From Hyphomicrobiales bacterium (GTDB lineage Bacteria; Pseudomonadota; Alphaproteobacteria; Rhizobiales; Beijerinckiaceae): a stretch of 19,098 nt of DNA. The notes beneath the pieces are model-generated. The model saw nothing but the letters and a program-made list of their open reading frames with translations, was not told the origin of the DNA and did no database searches. Positions 1 to 7,837 of the stretch are shown here, in pieces. The position numbers and the translations under genes are program-made. Every line of letters starts with the position of its first letter. The stretch's first letter is position 1. The stretch is from NCBI GenBank assembly GCA_028290085.1, contig JAQGKN010000631.1:1-19098 (forward strand), in the 5' to 3' direction.

Positions 1-1654
1 CGCCTTCCGCCACCTCATGCCGGAAGCCTGCGCGATGATCGAGGCGCGGCTGAGCGACCTTCGGCTGAAGAACGGCGCGATCATCAGCAAGATTGAAGAC
101 GAGCTTTCGGGAGCCCTCAGCGCGCGGGGCATCGTTGCCGATGTGAAGGGGCGCGAAAAGACGCCGTATTCCGTCTGGAAGAAGATGGAACGCAAGTCCA
201 TCGCCTTCGAGCAGTTGTCCGACATCTTCGGGTTCCGCCTGATCGTCGGCACCATCGAGGATTGCTACCGCGTCGTCGGCATCATCCACACGAAATGGCC
301 CTTCGTTCCCGGCCGTTTCAAGGATTACATTTCGACGCCCAAGCAGAACGATTATCGCTCGCTGCACACGACGGTCGTGGGTCCGGGACGTCAGCGCGTC
401 GAGTTGCAGGTTCGCACCGAAGACATGCACGACATCGCCGAGCACGGCATCGCCGCGCATGCGCTCTACAAGGACGGTCGCGCCGCCGACACCGACGTTC
501 TCTCGCGCGAAAGCCGCGCCTATCGCTGGCTGCGCCGGACGATCGAACTGCTGGCCGAAGGCGATTCGCCGGAAGAATTTCTCGAGCATACGAAGCTCGA
601 ATTGTTCCACGATCAGGTGTTCTGCTTCACGCCCAAGGGGCGTCTCATCGCGCTGCCGCGTGGAGCAACGCCAATTGATTTCGCTTACGCGGTCCACACC
701 GACGTCGGCAACAATGCTGTGGGCGCCAAGATCAACGGCCGTATCGCGCCGCTGCTCTCCGAATTGCAGAACGGCGACGAGGTCGAGGTGGCCTGCGCCG
801 AGGGGCAGGTGCCGCCGGCCGCCTGGGAGGCGCTGGTCGTCACCGGCAAGGCCCGCTCCTCCATCCGCCGCGCCACGCGCGATGCCGTGCGCGAACAATA
901 CGCAGGCCTCGGCCGTCAGATCGTCACACGCGCCTTCGAGCGCGCGGGCAAGCCATTCTCCGACGAGAAGCTGAAGGGCGCCTTGCCGAGACTCGCGCGC
1001 CAGACCATCGAGGATGTGCTGGCAGCTGTCGGGCGCGGCGAGATGTTTTCTGGCGATGTCGTGAAGGCTGTGCATCCGGATTTCAAGGACGAGCGTAAAG
1101 CGGGGCCAGGCGTCGACAAGACGGAGCCGGGCTGGTTCGGCCTGAAGAAGGCCGCGAGCCTCGTCTTCAAGGTGCCGGGCGCGGCGCCGCCGGACGATTC
1201 GCAATCCATCCCCATTCGCGGTCTCTCTGGCGATCTGCCGGTGCGCTTCGCACCCAACGGCGGCGCTGTGCCCGGCGACCGCATCGTCGGCATTCTGACG
1301 CCGGGCGAGGGCATCACGATCTATCCGATCCAGTCGCCCGCGCTGATGGATTTCGACGACCAGCCCGAGCGCTGGCTCGATGTGCGCTGGGATATCGACG
1401 AAGACCGCAAGGATTACTTCCCCGCGCAGCTCATCGTGACTGCGATCAACGAGCCGGGAACGTTGGGCATGATTGCCTCGGTGATCGGCGACGCCGGTGC
1501 GAACATCGATCACATCGAATTCGTCTCGCGCTCACCCGACTTCCGCGACATCGTGCTGGATATCGAAGTGCTGGACCTCAAGCACCTCAACGCGATCATG
1601 TCGCAGCTGAAGGCCAAGCCGGTTGTATCGAAGGTGGAGCGCGTGAACGGATAG
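1..1654 (+). CDS. rsh: Bifunctional (p)ppGpp synthetase/hydrolase Rsh, 5'-truncated by the window edge
   Basis: Makes and degrades the stringent-response alarmone (p)ppGpp in the cytoplasm. The reading frame is open from base 2 (Ala-Phe-Arg-His-Leu-Met...), so the Met codon at 17 is internal and the N-terminal hydrolase (HD) domain lies outside the window. Residues counted from that Met: synthetase domain about 40-152, with GREKTPYSVWKKM (45-57), the NDYRSLHT nucleotide-binding segment (111-118) and VELQVRT (128-134); TGS domain about 198-260 (VFCFTPKGRL, HTDVGNNAVGAKING); helical linker about 270-350; C-terminal ACT domain about 470-545 (AINEPGTLGMIASVIGDAGA). The zinc-finger-like linker reads FAPNGGAVPGDRIVGILTPG and lacks the paired cysteines found in other RSH proteins, as I recall for alphaproteobacterial Rsh. 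The visible 550 residues fit a family length of about 740. The next gene starts 92 bases downstream and is unrelated to the stringent response. Confidence 0.96.
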   Translation, partial: AFRHLMPEACAMIEARLSDLRLKNGAIISKIEDELSGALSARGIVADVKGREKTPYSVWKKMERKSIAFEQLSDIFGFRLIVGTIEDCYRVVGIIHTKWPFVPGRFKDYISTPKQNDYRSLHTTVVGPGRQRVELQVRTEDMHDIAEHGIAAHALYKDGRAADTDVLSRESRAYRWLRRTIELLAEGDSPEEFLEHTKLELFHDQVFCFTPKGRLIALPRGATPIDFAYAVHTDVGNNAVGAKINGRIAPLLSELQNGDEVEVACAEGQVPPAAWEALVVTGKARSSIRRATRDAVREQYAGLGRQIVTRAFERAGKPFSDEKLKGALPRLARQTIEDVLAAVGRGEMFSGDVVKAVHPDFKDERKAGPGVDKTEPGWFGLKKAASLVFKVPGAAPPDDSQSIPIRGLSGDLPVRFAPNGGAVPGDRIVGILTPGEGITIYPIQSPALMDFDDQPERWLDVRWDIDEDRKDYFPAQLIVTAINEPGTLGMIASVIGDAGANIDHIEFVSRSPDFRDIVLDIEVLDLKHLNAIMSQLKAKPVVSKVERVNG

Positions 1655-1665
1655 GGCATCCGGGA

Positions 1666-1684
1666 AATCTCACGATATGAGATT
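1666..1684. promoter_or_regulatory. Inverted repeat AATCTCA-N5-TGAGATT, candidate operator
   Basis: This is a perfect 7-base dyad with a 5-base spacer (arms 1666-1672 and 1678-1684), 12 bases after the rsh stop codon. Its right arm overlaps the first two bases of a TTGACA hexamer at 1683-1688. The position suggests an operator for the oxygenase genes. As RNA the hairpin is AU-rich with no trailing U run, so it would be a poor terminator for rsh. Which regulator binds is unknown. The symmetric pairs do not give a T-N11-A LysR box. Confidence 0.4.
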
Positions 1685-1710
1685 GACACCCCAGCCGGGC
1701 AGCTTAGAAA
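1683..1710 (+). promoter_or_regulatory. Candidate sigma-70 promoter for the oxygenase genes
   Basis: A perfect TTGACA (1683-1688) is followed after 16 bases by TAGAAA (1705-1710), a 4-of-6 match to TATAAT. It lies 37 bases upstream of the start codon at 1747, in the only gap between rsh and the catabolic genes. Alphaproteobacterial promoters generally keep the -35 better than the -10, which fits. The overlap with the dyad at 1666-1684 suggests regulated initiation. There is no experimental support. Confidence 0.4.
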
Positions 1711-1746
1711 ATCGACCCCGACAAGCGCTTCACAAGAGGTCACCAG

Positions 1747-3024
1747 ATGCCCCGTTCCTATGTCATCGACGATCCCGAGAAGGGCGTATTCCTTCTCGAT
1801 CGCGAAGTTCACGTCTCCGAGGAAGTGCTGCGCGAGGAGATGCGCAAGATCTTCGCCAAGTGCTGGATCTATGTGGGTCACGGCTCCGAGCTGAAGAAGC
1901 CCGGCGACTTCCTCACCCGCCGCGTCGCTGGCCGCCCCGTGATCTTCGTGCGCGACCAGAAGGGCGAGGTGCAGTGCCATTTCAACACCTGCCGCCATCG
2001 CGGCGCGCTGGTCTGCGCGGACCGCGCGGGCAATGCCCGGCGCTTCTTCTGCGTCTACCACGGCTGGATCTACGGCAATGACGGCAAGCTGAACCGCGTA
2101 CCCGGTGACGAGGCCTACACGGCCGCCTTCGACAAGGAAGAGCTCGCCCTCAAGAAGCCGGCCAAGTTCGAAAATTATCGCGACTTCTGGTTCATGTCGC
2201 TCGATCCTGAAATCGTGCCCCTGGAGGAATATCTGGGCCGCACAACCGAATATCTCGATCTGGTCATCGACCAGTCGCCGTCGAACCAGATGGAAATTCT
2301 CCCCGGCACGCAGGAATACGACGTCGGCGCCAACTGGAAGCTGATGGTCGAGAACAGCGTCGACGACTATCATCTGCCCTCGACCCACGCGACCTGGCTG
2401 AACTTCATGGCCAATTCCGGCGTCAAGGTCGAGCCGCCCAAGGAGAAGGGCCTCGTCCTGCCCACCAAGGGCTACGCGGTCGATCTCGAAAACGGTCACT
2501 TCACGACCGACAACGTCAACTTCCGCGGCCGTCCCGTCGCCAAGTGGATTTCCCTCTATGGCGACGCCGCCAAGGGCGAGATCGAGGAAATCCGCAAGGA
2601 GCTGGTCGAGCGTCTGGGCGAGGAGCGCGCAACGCGCGTGGCCGACACCAACCGCAACCTCGTCATCTTCCCGAACCTCGTCATCAACGACGGCTCGTCG
2701 GTCACCGTCCGTACCTTCTATCCCGAAGGCGTCGGCCGCATGCATGTGACGGCCTGGGCGCTTGGCCCGGTCGAGGAAACCGAGAATGCGCGTGCGCGCC
2801 GCCTCGATGCCTTCCTCACCTTCTACGGCCCGGGCGGCTTCGCGACGCCCGACGACGTGGAGGCGCTGGAACTCGTGCAGCAGGGCCTTGCCAACTGGTC
2901 GGACGACCGCTGGTCGGAAATGTCCCGCGGCATGGGCCGTGAAGGCGAACAGCTCAATTCCGACGAACACCACCTGCGCATCTTCTGGCGCCATTGGAAC
3001 GCAATGATGGGAGCAGAGGCATGA
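1747..3024 (+). CDS. Rieske aromatic ring-hydroxylating oxygenase, alpha (large) subunit
   Basis: Catalytic subunit of a ring-hydroxylating dioxygenase that adds O2 to an aromatic ring using electrons delivered by a separate reductase or ferredoxin. The 425 residues match the family's usual length. The N-terminal Rieske [2Fe-2S] site is Cys82-x-His84-x17-Cys102-x2-His105 (CRHRG ... CVYHGW). The C-terminal mononuclear iron site has Asp206 (bridging), His209 and His214 (ENSVDDYHLPSTH), with the third ligand Asp369 or Asp370 in GPGGFATPDDVEALE. The start is supported by GAGGT at 1736-1740, six bases upstream of ATG. The stop overlaps the beta-subunit start (ATGA), so the two are translationally coupled. 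The neighbouring decarboxylase-family protein hints at a carboxylated aromatic substrate, but the substrate cannot be read from the sequence. No ferredoxin or reductase gene lies nearby. Confidence 0.93.
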   Translation: MPRSYVIDDPEKGVFLLDREVHVSEEVLREEMRKIFAKCWIYVGHGSELKKPGDFLTRRVAGRPVIFVRDQKGEVQCHFNTCRHRGALVCADRAGNARRFFCVYHGWIYGNDGKLNRVPGDEAYTAAFDKEELALKKPAKFENYRDFWFMSLDPEIVPLEEYLGRTTEYLDLVIDQSPSNQMEILPGTQEYDVGANWKLMVENSVDDYHLPSTHATWLNFMANSGVKVEPPKEKGLVLPTKGYAVDLENGHFTTDNVNFRGRPVAKWISLYGDAAKGEIEEIRKELVERLGEERATRVADTNRNLVIFPNLVINDGSSVTVRTFYPEGVGRMHVTAWALGPVEETENARARRLDAFLTFYGPGGFATPDDVEALELVQQGLANWSDDRWSEMSRGMGREGEQLNSDEHHLRIFWRHWNAMMGAEA

Positions 3025-3521
3025 CGCTCCAGATGGCACAGGCCGTGACCCGCGCCGAGGTCGAGGACTTCCTCTTTCACGAGGCAGCACTGCTGGATGA
3101 ATGGAAGCTCGACGAGTGGCAGACGCTGCTCGCCGACGACGCGACCTATCTGATCCCGCCCAACGACGATCTCGATGGCGACTATCGCAAGTCGCTATTC
3201 ATCATCGCTGATGATCGCGAGCGCATCCGCCAGCGCATCATCCGCGTGCTGGACCCCAACTGCCACGCCGAACATCCGAAGTCGCGCACGCAGCGCATCG
3301 TCGGCAATTTGCGGCTGCTGGGGCAGGAGGACGACATCACCATCGTGGCCGCCAACTTCATCTGCTACCGCTATCGCCGCTACGAACGCGTCGGCCAATA
3401 TGTCGGCAACTACCGATATCGTTTGCAGCGTCATGAAGGCTCGTTCCTCATCAAGGAGAAGCGCGTCTTCATTCAGGCGAACGAACTCGGCCAGCTCGGC
3501 TCCGTCAGCATCATCCTGTAA
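3021..3521 (+). CDS. Aromatic ring-hydroxylating dioxygenase, beta (small) subunit
   Basis: Non-catalytic small subunit (166 aa, SnoaL/NTF2-like fold) that assembles with the alpha subunit, usually as an alpha3beta3 hexamer. Family traits visible: an N-terminal helix with VEDFLFHEAALLDEWKLDEW, the strand segment LLADDATYLIPP, IADDRERIRQRIIRVLD, the HPKSRTQRIVGN segment and the C-terminal strand FLIKEKRVFI. ATG at 3021 is chosen over an in-frame TTG at 2994 because it overlaps the alpha stop as ATGA and has GGGAG about eight bases upstream (3009-3013). Having a beta subunit separates this enzyme from the alpha-only phthalate 4,5-dioxygenases and points towards benzoate-, terephthalate- or cumate-type enzymes. 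That placement is from memory of the families, not an alignment. Confidence 0.9.
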   Translation: MTLQMAQAVTRAEVEDFLFHEAALLDEWKLDEWQTLLADDATYLIPPNDDLDGDYRKSLFIIADDRERIRQRIIRVLDPNCHAEHPKSRTQRIVGNLRLLGQEDDITIVAANFICYRYRRYERVGQYVGNYRYRLQRHEGSFLIKEKRVFIQANELGQLGSVSIIL

Positions 3522-3533
3522 GGCCAAGCCCCC

Positions 3534-4520
3534 ATGGCAGACCTGAAACTCACACTGGCCTGCTGGGATTATGATCGCACGCGCCCGCTCATCGACGGGC
3601 GCGTGAAGGCGCAGGGCATCGATCTCGATGTGAAGATGCTGCGGCCGCGCGAGATGTTCCCGCGCATGCTGGAGAAGCAGGAGTTCCACGCCTCGGAGCT
3701 CTCGCTTGCCTCCTATGTGAGCCTGAAGGGCAGGGGCGATTGCCCCTTCCAGGCGCTGCCGGTGGCGGTGTCCAAGATCTTCCGCCATTCCTGCATCTAC
3801 GTGCGGCCTGGCGCCAACATCAAGAAGCCGGAAGACCTGCGCGGTAAGCGCGTCGGCACCACTCAATATGGTTCGACGGCCGCCGTCTTCATGAAGGGCA
3901 TGATCCAGGACGAATACGGCGTCGCCCCGCATGAGATGCACTGGTTCATGGGCGGTCTCGACGCTCCGACGCAGACGCCGCTGATCCCGCTCACCGTGCC
4001 TAACAATGTGCGGCTGGATTTCCTGCCCGACGGCAAGACGCTGGAGGCGATGATGGAAGCGGGCGAACTCGACGCGCTCTTCTCGATCTACCTGCCCAAG
4101 ATTTTTCTCGCGGGCTCGCCGAACTGCAAGCGCCTTTTCCCGAACTTCAAGGAAGTCGAGAAGGACTATTACAAGCGCACGCACATCTTCCCGATCATGC
4201 ACACGATCGCGTTGCGCTCCGACGTGTTGCGCGACGAGCCCTGGGTTGCCGCGAGCCTCTACAAGGCGCTTTGCGAAGCCCGCGACATCGCGGTGGAAGG
4301 CCTCTACGACACCGACGCTTTGCGGCTGGCACTTCCCTGGCTGCTCGATCACGTGGAGGAGGCGTGGTCCGTCTTCGGGCACGATTTCTGGGCCTATGGG
4401 CTGGAAGCCAACCGCCCGACGCTGGCCGCGCTCGGCCGTTATGTCTACGAACAGGGCTTTTCGCCCCGCGTCGTGCTACCTGAGGAAATCTTCCTGCCGG
4501 GCCTCGATACCCCGGCGTAG
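3534..4520 (+). CDS. 4,5-dihydroxyphthalate decarboxylase-family protein (Pht5-like; often annotated as an ABC substrate-binding protein)
   Basis: Cytoplasmic protein of 328 residues with the type II periplasmic-binding-protein fold and no signal peptide, which favours an enzyme over a transport protein. The family's characterised member decarboxylates 4,5-dihydroxyphthalate to protocatechuate. Recognisable blocks are ACWDYDRTRPLIDGRV (9-24), the ELSLASYVSLKGRGD segment (55-69), FRHSCIYVRPGANIKKPEDL (83-102), GKRVGTTQYGSTAAVF (104-119) and FPIMHTIALRSDVL (219-232). It follows the beta subunit by 12 bases with a weak ribosome site, so it is probably in the same operon. The family is large and mostly uncharacterised, so the exact substrate is open. 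Its pairing with a ring hydroxylase supports decarboxylation of a dihydroxylated or diol aromatic acid. Confidence 0.8.
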   Translation: MADLKLTLACWDYDRTRPLIDGRVKAQGIDLDVKMLRPREMFPRMLEKQEFHASELSLASYVSLKGRGDCPFQALPVAVSKIFRHSCIYVRPGANIKKPEDLRGKRVGTTQYGSTAAVFMKGMIQDEYGVAPHEMHWFMGGLDAPTQTPLIPLTVPNNVRLDFLPDGKTLEAMMEAGELDALFSIYLPKIFLAGSPNCKRLFPNFKEVEKDYYKRTHIFPIMHTIALRSDVLRDEPWVAASLYKALCEARDIAVEGLYDTDALRLALPWLLDHVEEAWSVFGHDFWAYGLEANRPTLAALGRYVYEQGFSPRVVLPEEIFLPGLDTPA

Positions 4521-4544
4521 CTGTCACGCCGCCGGTGCACCGTC

Positions 4545-5498
4545 ATGGCCCTCAAGATCAGTCTGCGCCAGCTCGAATACTTCAATCAGGTTGCCCGCGC
4601 CGGTTCCGTCCGCAAGGCCGCCGAAGCGCTCAATGTCGCGCAACCGGGCGTCACACGCACCATCAAGGATCTGGAAGATCTCCTTGGCGTCGAGCTGTTC
4701 GCGCGCGCCAGCAACGGCGTCACGCTGACCAAGTTCGGGCAGATCCTGCTTCGGCATTCCAATGCGGCGCTGGATGAAATCCAGTCCGGGCTCGATGAGC
4801 TCGACGCGGTGAAGGACGCGGGCGAGGGGCAAATCGTGCTCGCCGGGCCGACCGTCAGCATGTCGCGCATTCTTCCGCGTGCCATCGCGCGGCTGAAAAA
4901 CCGCTGGCCCATGGTCAAGGTCTCCCTGCATTCGGGCACCAATGCGCAGGCGCTGGCCGCCCTTCGGGATGGGGAAGCCGACATCTTCTTCGGGCGGCGC
5001 GGCACGCCCGACCAGATGCAGGACCTGCATTTCGAGCCGCTGTTTCAGGACCGGCTCGTGATCGTCGCGGGCGCGCAGAACCCGCTGACCGAGCATCCCG
5101 CTTACGAGATCGCCGATCTCATCGAACTGCCCTGGATCATCCCCTCCATCGACTCGAGCTTCAAATCCTTCGTCGATCAGGTTTTCCGGACCAACGATCT
5201 GGCGCCACCGCGCAATTGTGTGGAGATGAGCTTCGGCCCGTCCATGTGGGTCTATCTGGAAGAGACGGGCGCCATCGCGGCCATGCCGAGCAATCTGGTG
5301 GCCGACGACATCCAGGCGGGCCGCATCAGCATCCTCAAGACCGACGACAAATGGGTGCTGCCGGAGTTCGGTATCGCGCTCAGGGGCGCCTCCCGGTCCA
5401 ACCGTATGACGGGCGCAATGGTGCAGGAGCTTCGCCGCGTCGCCCTCCAGCGCAAGCAGCAGCTCAACCACGTCGTGACCGCGTTGCGCCTGGGCTGA
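4545..5498 (+). CDS. LysR-family transcriptional regulator
   Basis: DNA-binding regulator of 317 residues, the usual LysR length. The winged helix-turn-helix occupies about 6-66 (LRQLEYFNQVARAGSVRKAA, then NVAQPGVTRTIKDLEDLLGV, then LFARASNGVTLTKFG), followed by a linker helix and an effector-binding domain at about 95-300 (GQIVLAGPTVSMSR, FFGRRGTP, LVIVAGAQNPL). It starts 24 bases after the decarboxylase-like gene on the same strand and has no clear ribosome site, so its translation may be coupled. LysR genes are more often divergent from their targets, so the same-strand, promoter-distal position is slightly unusual and implies autoregulation with the operon. Its likely targets are the oxygenase genes upstream and the binding-protein gene downstream. 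The ligand is unknown. Confidence 0.92.
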   Translation: MALKISLRQLEYFNQVARAGSVRKAAEALNVAQPGVTRTIKDLEDLLGVELFARASNGVTLTKFGQILLRHSNAALDEIQSGLDELDAVKDAGEGQIVLAGPTVSMSRILPRAIARLKNRWPMVKVSLHSGTNAQALAALRDGEADIFFGRRGTPDQMQDLHFEPLFQDRLVIVAGAQNPLTEHPAYEIADLIELPWIIPSIDSSFKSFVDQVFRTNDLAPPRNCVEMSFGPSMWVYLEETGAIAAMPSNLVADDIQAGRISILKTDDKWVLPEFGIALRGASRSNRMTGAMVQELRRVALQRKQQLNHVVTALRLG

Positions 5499-5617
5499 CA
5501 GCCAATTTAGTTATGGCCGCCGTCGATTTTGGTATCACCGCGCCTCCCGGTCGCCGCGCTATGCTCGCGGCAACAATGGATCGATCCAAAGATGATCGGC
5601 CAATCGGGGAGGAAACC

Positions 5618-6694
5618 ATGTTCGATCGCGATAGCGAAGAGAGCTGCCCTGGGGCAGGCGCGCCCTCGCGCCGCGAGGCGCTGGCGCTTCTGGCCGGAGG
5701 TCTGGCAGGCCTGGCATCCACGGGCGCATCCGCGCAGGCAGACGATTTTTATCGCGGCCGGAACATCGATCTGATCGTCGGCTTTCCGCCCGGCGGCAGT
5801 AACAATCTCTACGCGCGCGTTCTGGCGACACATCTGGGCAAGCACATCCCCGGTAACCCGGGAATCATCGTCCGCAACATGCCGGGCGCTGGCAGCATGA
5901 CCGCGGCGGCCCATGTCTTCAATTCGGCGGCGCAGGACGGCACGACGCTGGCCATCGTCGCGCCGACCCTGCCGCTCAACGAGCGGCTGACGCCCGGCGG
6001 GTTGCGCTTCAAATCCTCCGAATTCGGCTGGGTCGGCCGCATCAATTCGCTCGTCAACGTCATCTTCGTGCGTGGCGACTCGGTGAAGACCCTGGGTGAC
6101 GTGCTCACGACACCGGTGCGGCTGTCGGCGACGGGGGCAGGCTCCGCCATCACCGTCTACCCCAACGCGCTCAACTACATTCTGGGCACGAAGTTCGACA
6201 TCGTGCGCGGCTATTCGGGCTCGATGGAGGGCATGCTCGCGGTCGACCGTCGCGAGGTGGATGGCCATTGCACCGGCTGGGACACACTGAAGACGAGCCA
6301 CCCCGACTGGATCGCGGGAAAGAGCATCAGTCTCCTCGTCCAGTTCGCCTCCAAGCGCCACCCCGAACTCAAGGACGTGCCGACCGCCCTCGAATTCGCG
6401 AAAACCCCGCAGCAGGAACAGATGCTTCAGGCCATCGTCAACGCGGCTGAAGTCGGCACGTCCTTCTTCACGACGCCCAACGTGCCGCCGCAGCGCCTCG
6501 CGCTGCTCCAGGGTGCCTTCAGCCGCTGCATGGAAGACCGCGAATTCCTCGCGGATATCGAAAAGCTGCAGATCGGCATCGATCCGATGGACGGCAAGCG
6601 CCTCGGTGAAATCGTCGCTGACGTCGCCAAGGTCGCCGATGACCTCGTGCCCGGCCTTCAGCAGGCGACCCTCATGGTCGCAGGCAGGAACTGA
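5618..6694 (+). CDS. Tripartite tricarboxylate transporter substrate-binding protein (TctC/Bug family)
   Basis: Periplasmic binding protein for carboxylated compounds, normally the capture component of a TctABC-type transporter. ATG at 5618 is chosen because GGGGAGGAA (5606-5614) lies just upstream and the export signal follows directly. The longer open frame back to 5216 only overlaps lysR. The 358-residue product has a twin-arginine-like signal (PSRREALALLAGGLAG) ending near ASAQA-DD, about residue 41. Bug-family blocks are LIVGFPPGGSNNLYAR and IVRNMPGAGSMTAAAHVF in the first lobe and SATGAGSAITVYPNALNYI in the second. Terephthalate uptake in other bacteria uses a protein of this family (TphC), which is suggestive next to a ring hydroxylase. 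No tctA or tctB membrane gene is in the window, so it must share a permease encoded elsewhere or act as a sensor. Confidence 0.88.
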   Translation: MFDRDSEESCPGAGAPSRREALALLAGGLAGLASTGASAQADDFYRGRNIDLIVGFPPGGSNNLYARVLATHLGKHIPGNPGIIVRNMPGAGSMTAAAHVFNSAAQDGTTLAIVAPTLPLNERLTPGGLRFKSSEFGWVGRINSLVNVIFVRGDSVKTLGDVLTTPVRLSATGAGSAITVYPNALNYILGTKFDIVRGYSGSMEGMLAVDRREVDGHCTGWDTLKTSHPDWIAGKSISLLVQFASKRHPELKDVPTALEFAKTPQQEQMLQAIVNAAEVGTSFFTTPNVPPQRLALLQGAFSRCMEDREFLADIEKLQIGIDPMDGKRLGEIVADVAKVADDLVPGLQQATLMVAGRN

Positions 6695-6738
6695 AAACCT
6701 TCACGCCTCAGAGCAGTCGAACGTAACGGAGCTATCCC

Positions 6739-7806
6739 ATGACCGAGCAGCCCAAGACACGTGAGTTCATGACAACATGGCACACCTCCGCCCGGTCCTA
6801 TCTTCCGGCCTGGGCGAAGCGCAACAAGTCGAGCCTGATGGAATCGGGCAAGAGCACGCGCGCGCTGCCCATGTTCCGCGCCTTCGATCTGCTGGAAAAG
6901 CCCAATCAGCAGATCGCTTTGCTGATCAATGCCGACCACCGCATCGGTGTCGAGAGCGTCTGCGGCGCGCAGCAGGAGTTCGTCCGTCACGTCGACTTCG
7001 ACACAGTCTATTTTCAGTTCGCCGGTGAGACGACCATCGAGACCGAATTCGGCGCATATTCCATGATGCCAGGCGACATCATGCAAATCCCCGAGGGCAT
7101 CGCGCACCGCAGCGCTGGCTCCGCCGACAGCCTGCGCTGGTTTGCGTTCGTGAATGCGCCCTTCACGCATTTCATGACCAACGAGGACGAGGTCAGCACG
7201 ACCCGCTTCAAGGTGACCCGCGCCAATGGCCCGGACTGGAAAATCCCCGCCGACCGCCAGACCTCGCCACGCGATCGCGTTGTCGAGCGGATGGTCTGCT
7301 GGGACGACAAGCCCGACGATCTCTCGCTGTTCAACCGCGATTACGCCGATCTCGTGCCCGCAAGCAGCACCAGCCCGCGCGAGGCCAAGAGCGGTATTCT
7401 CAAGCTGCGCGCCTTCGACCTGTTCAAGGAAATCGCCGGCACCAGCGGCGAGCCCAAGCCCGTGATGCGCGGCAAGCATCTGGAGATCAAGGTCTACAAT
7501 ATCATCGGCGAGCAGTTTGCTTTCCACCGCGCGCTGCGCAGCGAAGAGGTCCGCATCCAGTTTCGCGGCAATGCGCTCGACCAGTCCGAGACTGGCAACG
7601 CCGATACGGCGCCTGGCACGGTGACCGTCATTCCGCGCGGCATCGGCCACAGCGTCATCACGGTGCCCGCAGATTGTCCGGAATTCCTGCGGCTGAATTT
7701 TTACAGCGAGCTGCCGTGGTCCTATCCCCACGACGTGACGAAGCACCACTTCGACAGTCACTTCGAGATTGCGACCGAAGTCGTCGTAAAGGCAGCCTGG
7801 CGCTAA
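6739..7806 (+). CDS. Bicupin protein, homogentisate 1,2-dioxygenase-like; possible non-heme iron ring-cleavage enzyme
   Basis: Predicted soluble protein of 355 residues with two RmlC-like cupin domains, about 75-145 and 245-325. Cupin motif 2 is present in both (GDIMQIPEGIAH 112-123; GTVTVIPRGIGH 293-304). The second domain also carries His263-x5-Glu269 (FHRALRSE), matching the spacing of the iron ligands in homogentisate 1,2-dioxygenase (HRNxMSE), with His304 as the likely third ligand. The first domain has His84 and His123 but no acidic residue at the matching place, so it probably binds no metal. ACGGAG stands seven bases before the ATG, and the gene follows the binding protein by 44 bases. 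The protein is shorter than true homogentisate dioxygenases (about 440 residues), so a different ring-cleavage or isomerase role is possible. Cupin fold: confident. Reaction: inferred. Confidence 0.7.
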   Translation: MTEQPKTREFMTTWHTSARSYLPAWAKRNKSSLMESGKSTRALPMFRAFDLLEKPNQQIALLINADHRIGVESVCGAQQEFVRHVDFDTVYFQFAGETTIETEFGAYSMMPGDIMQIPEGIAHRSAGSADSLRWFAFVNAPFTHFMTNEDEVSTTRFKVTRANGPDWKIPADRQTSPRDRVVERMVCWDDKPDDLSLFNRDYADLVPASSTSPREAKSGILKLRAFDLFKEIAGTSGEPKPVMRGKHLEIKVYNIIGEQFAFHRALRSEEVRIQFRGNALDQSETGNADTAPGTVTVIPRGIGHSVITVPADCPEFLRLNFYSELPWSYPHDVTKHHFDSHFEIATEVVVKAAWR

Positions 7807-7837
7807 GGCCGAAATGGCAAATACGCTCGCCTGTTGC

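Noticed and set aside
1666..1684. Classical LysR T-N11-A box
   Set aside because: The symmetric pairs of the dyad give C/G, not T/A, at the 11-base spacing. It is kept only as a generic operator candidate.
1510..3090. Long open frame (526 codons) on the minus strand opposite the oxygenase alpha subunit
   Set aside because: It is the antisense shadow of a GC-rich gene whose plus-strand product has all Rieske and iron ligands. The minus-strand product has no recognisable domain and a composition typical of such shadows.
3195..4382. Minus-strand open frame (395 codons) opposite the beta subunit and decarboxylase-like genes
   Set aside because: It spans two well-supported plus-strand genes and shows no family motif or ribosome site.
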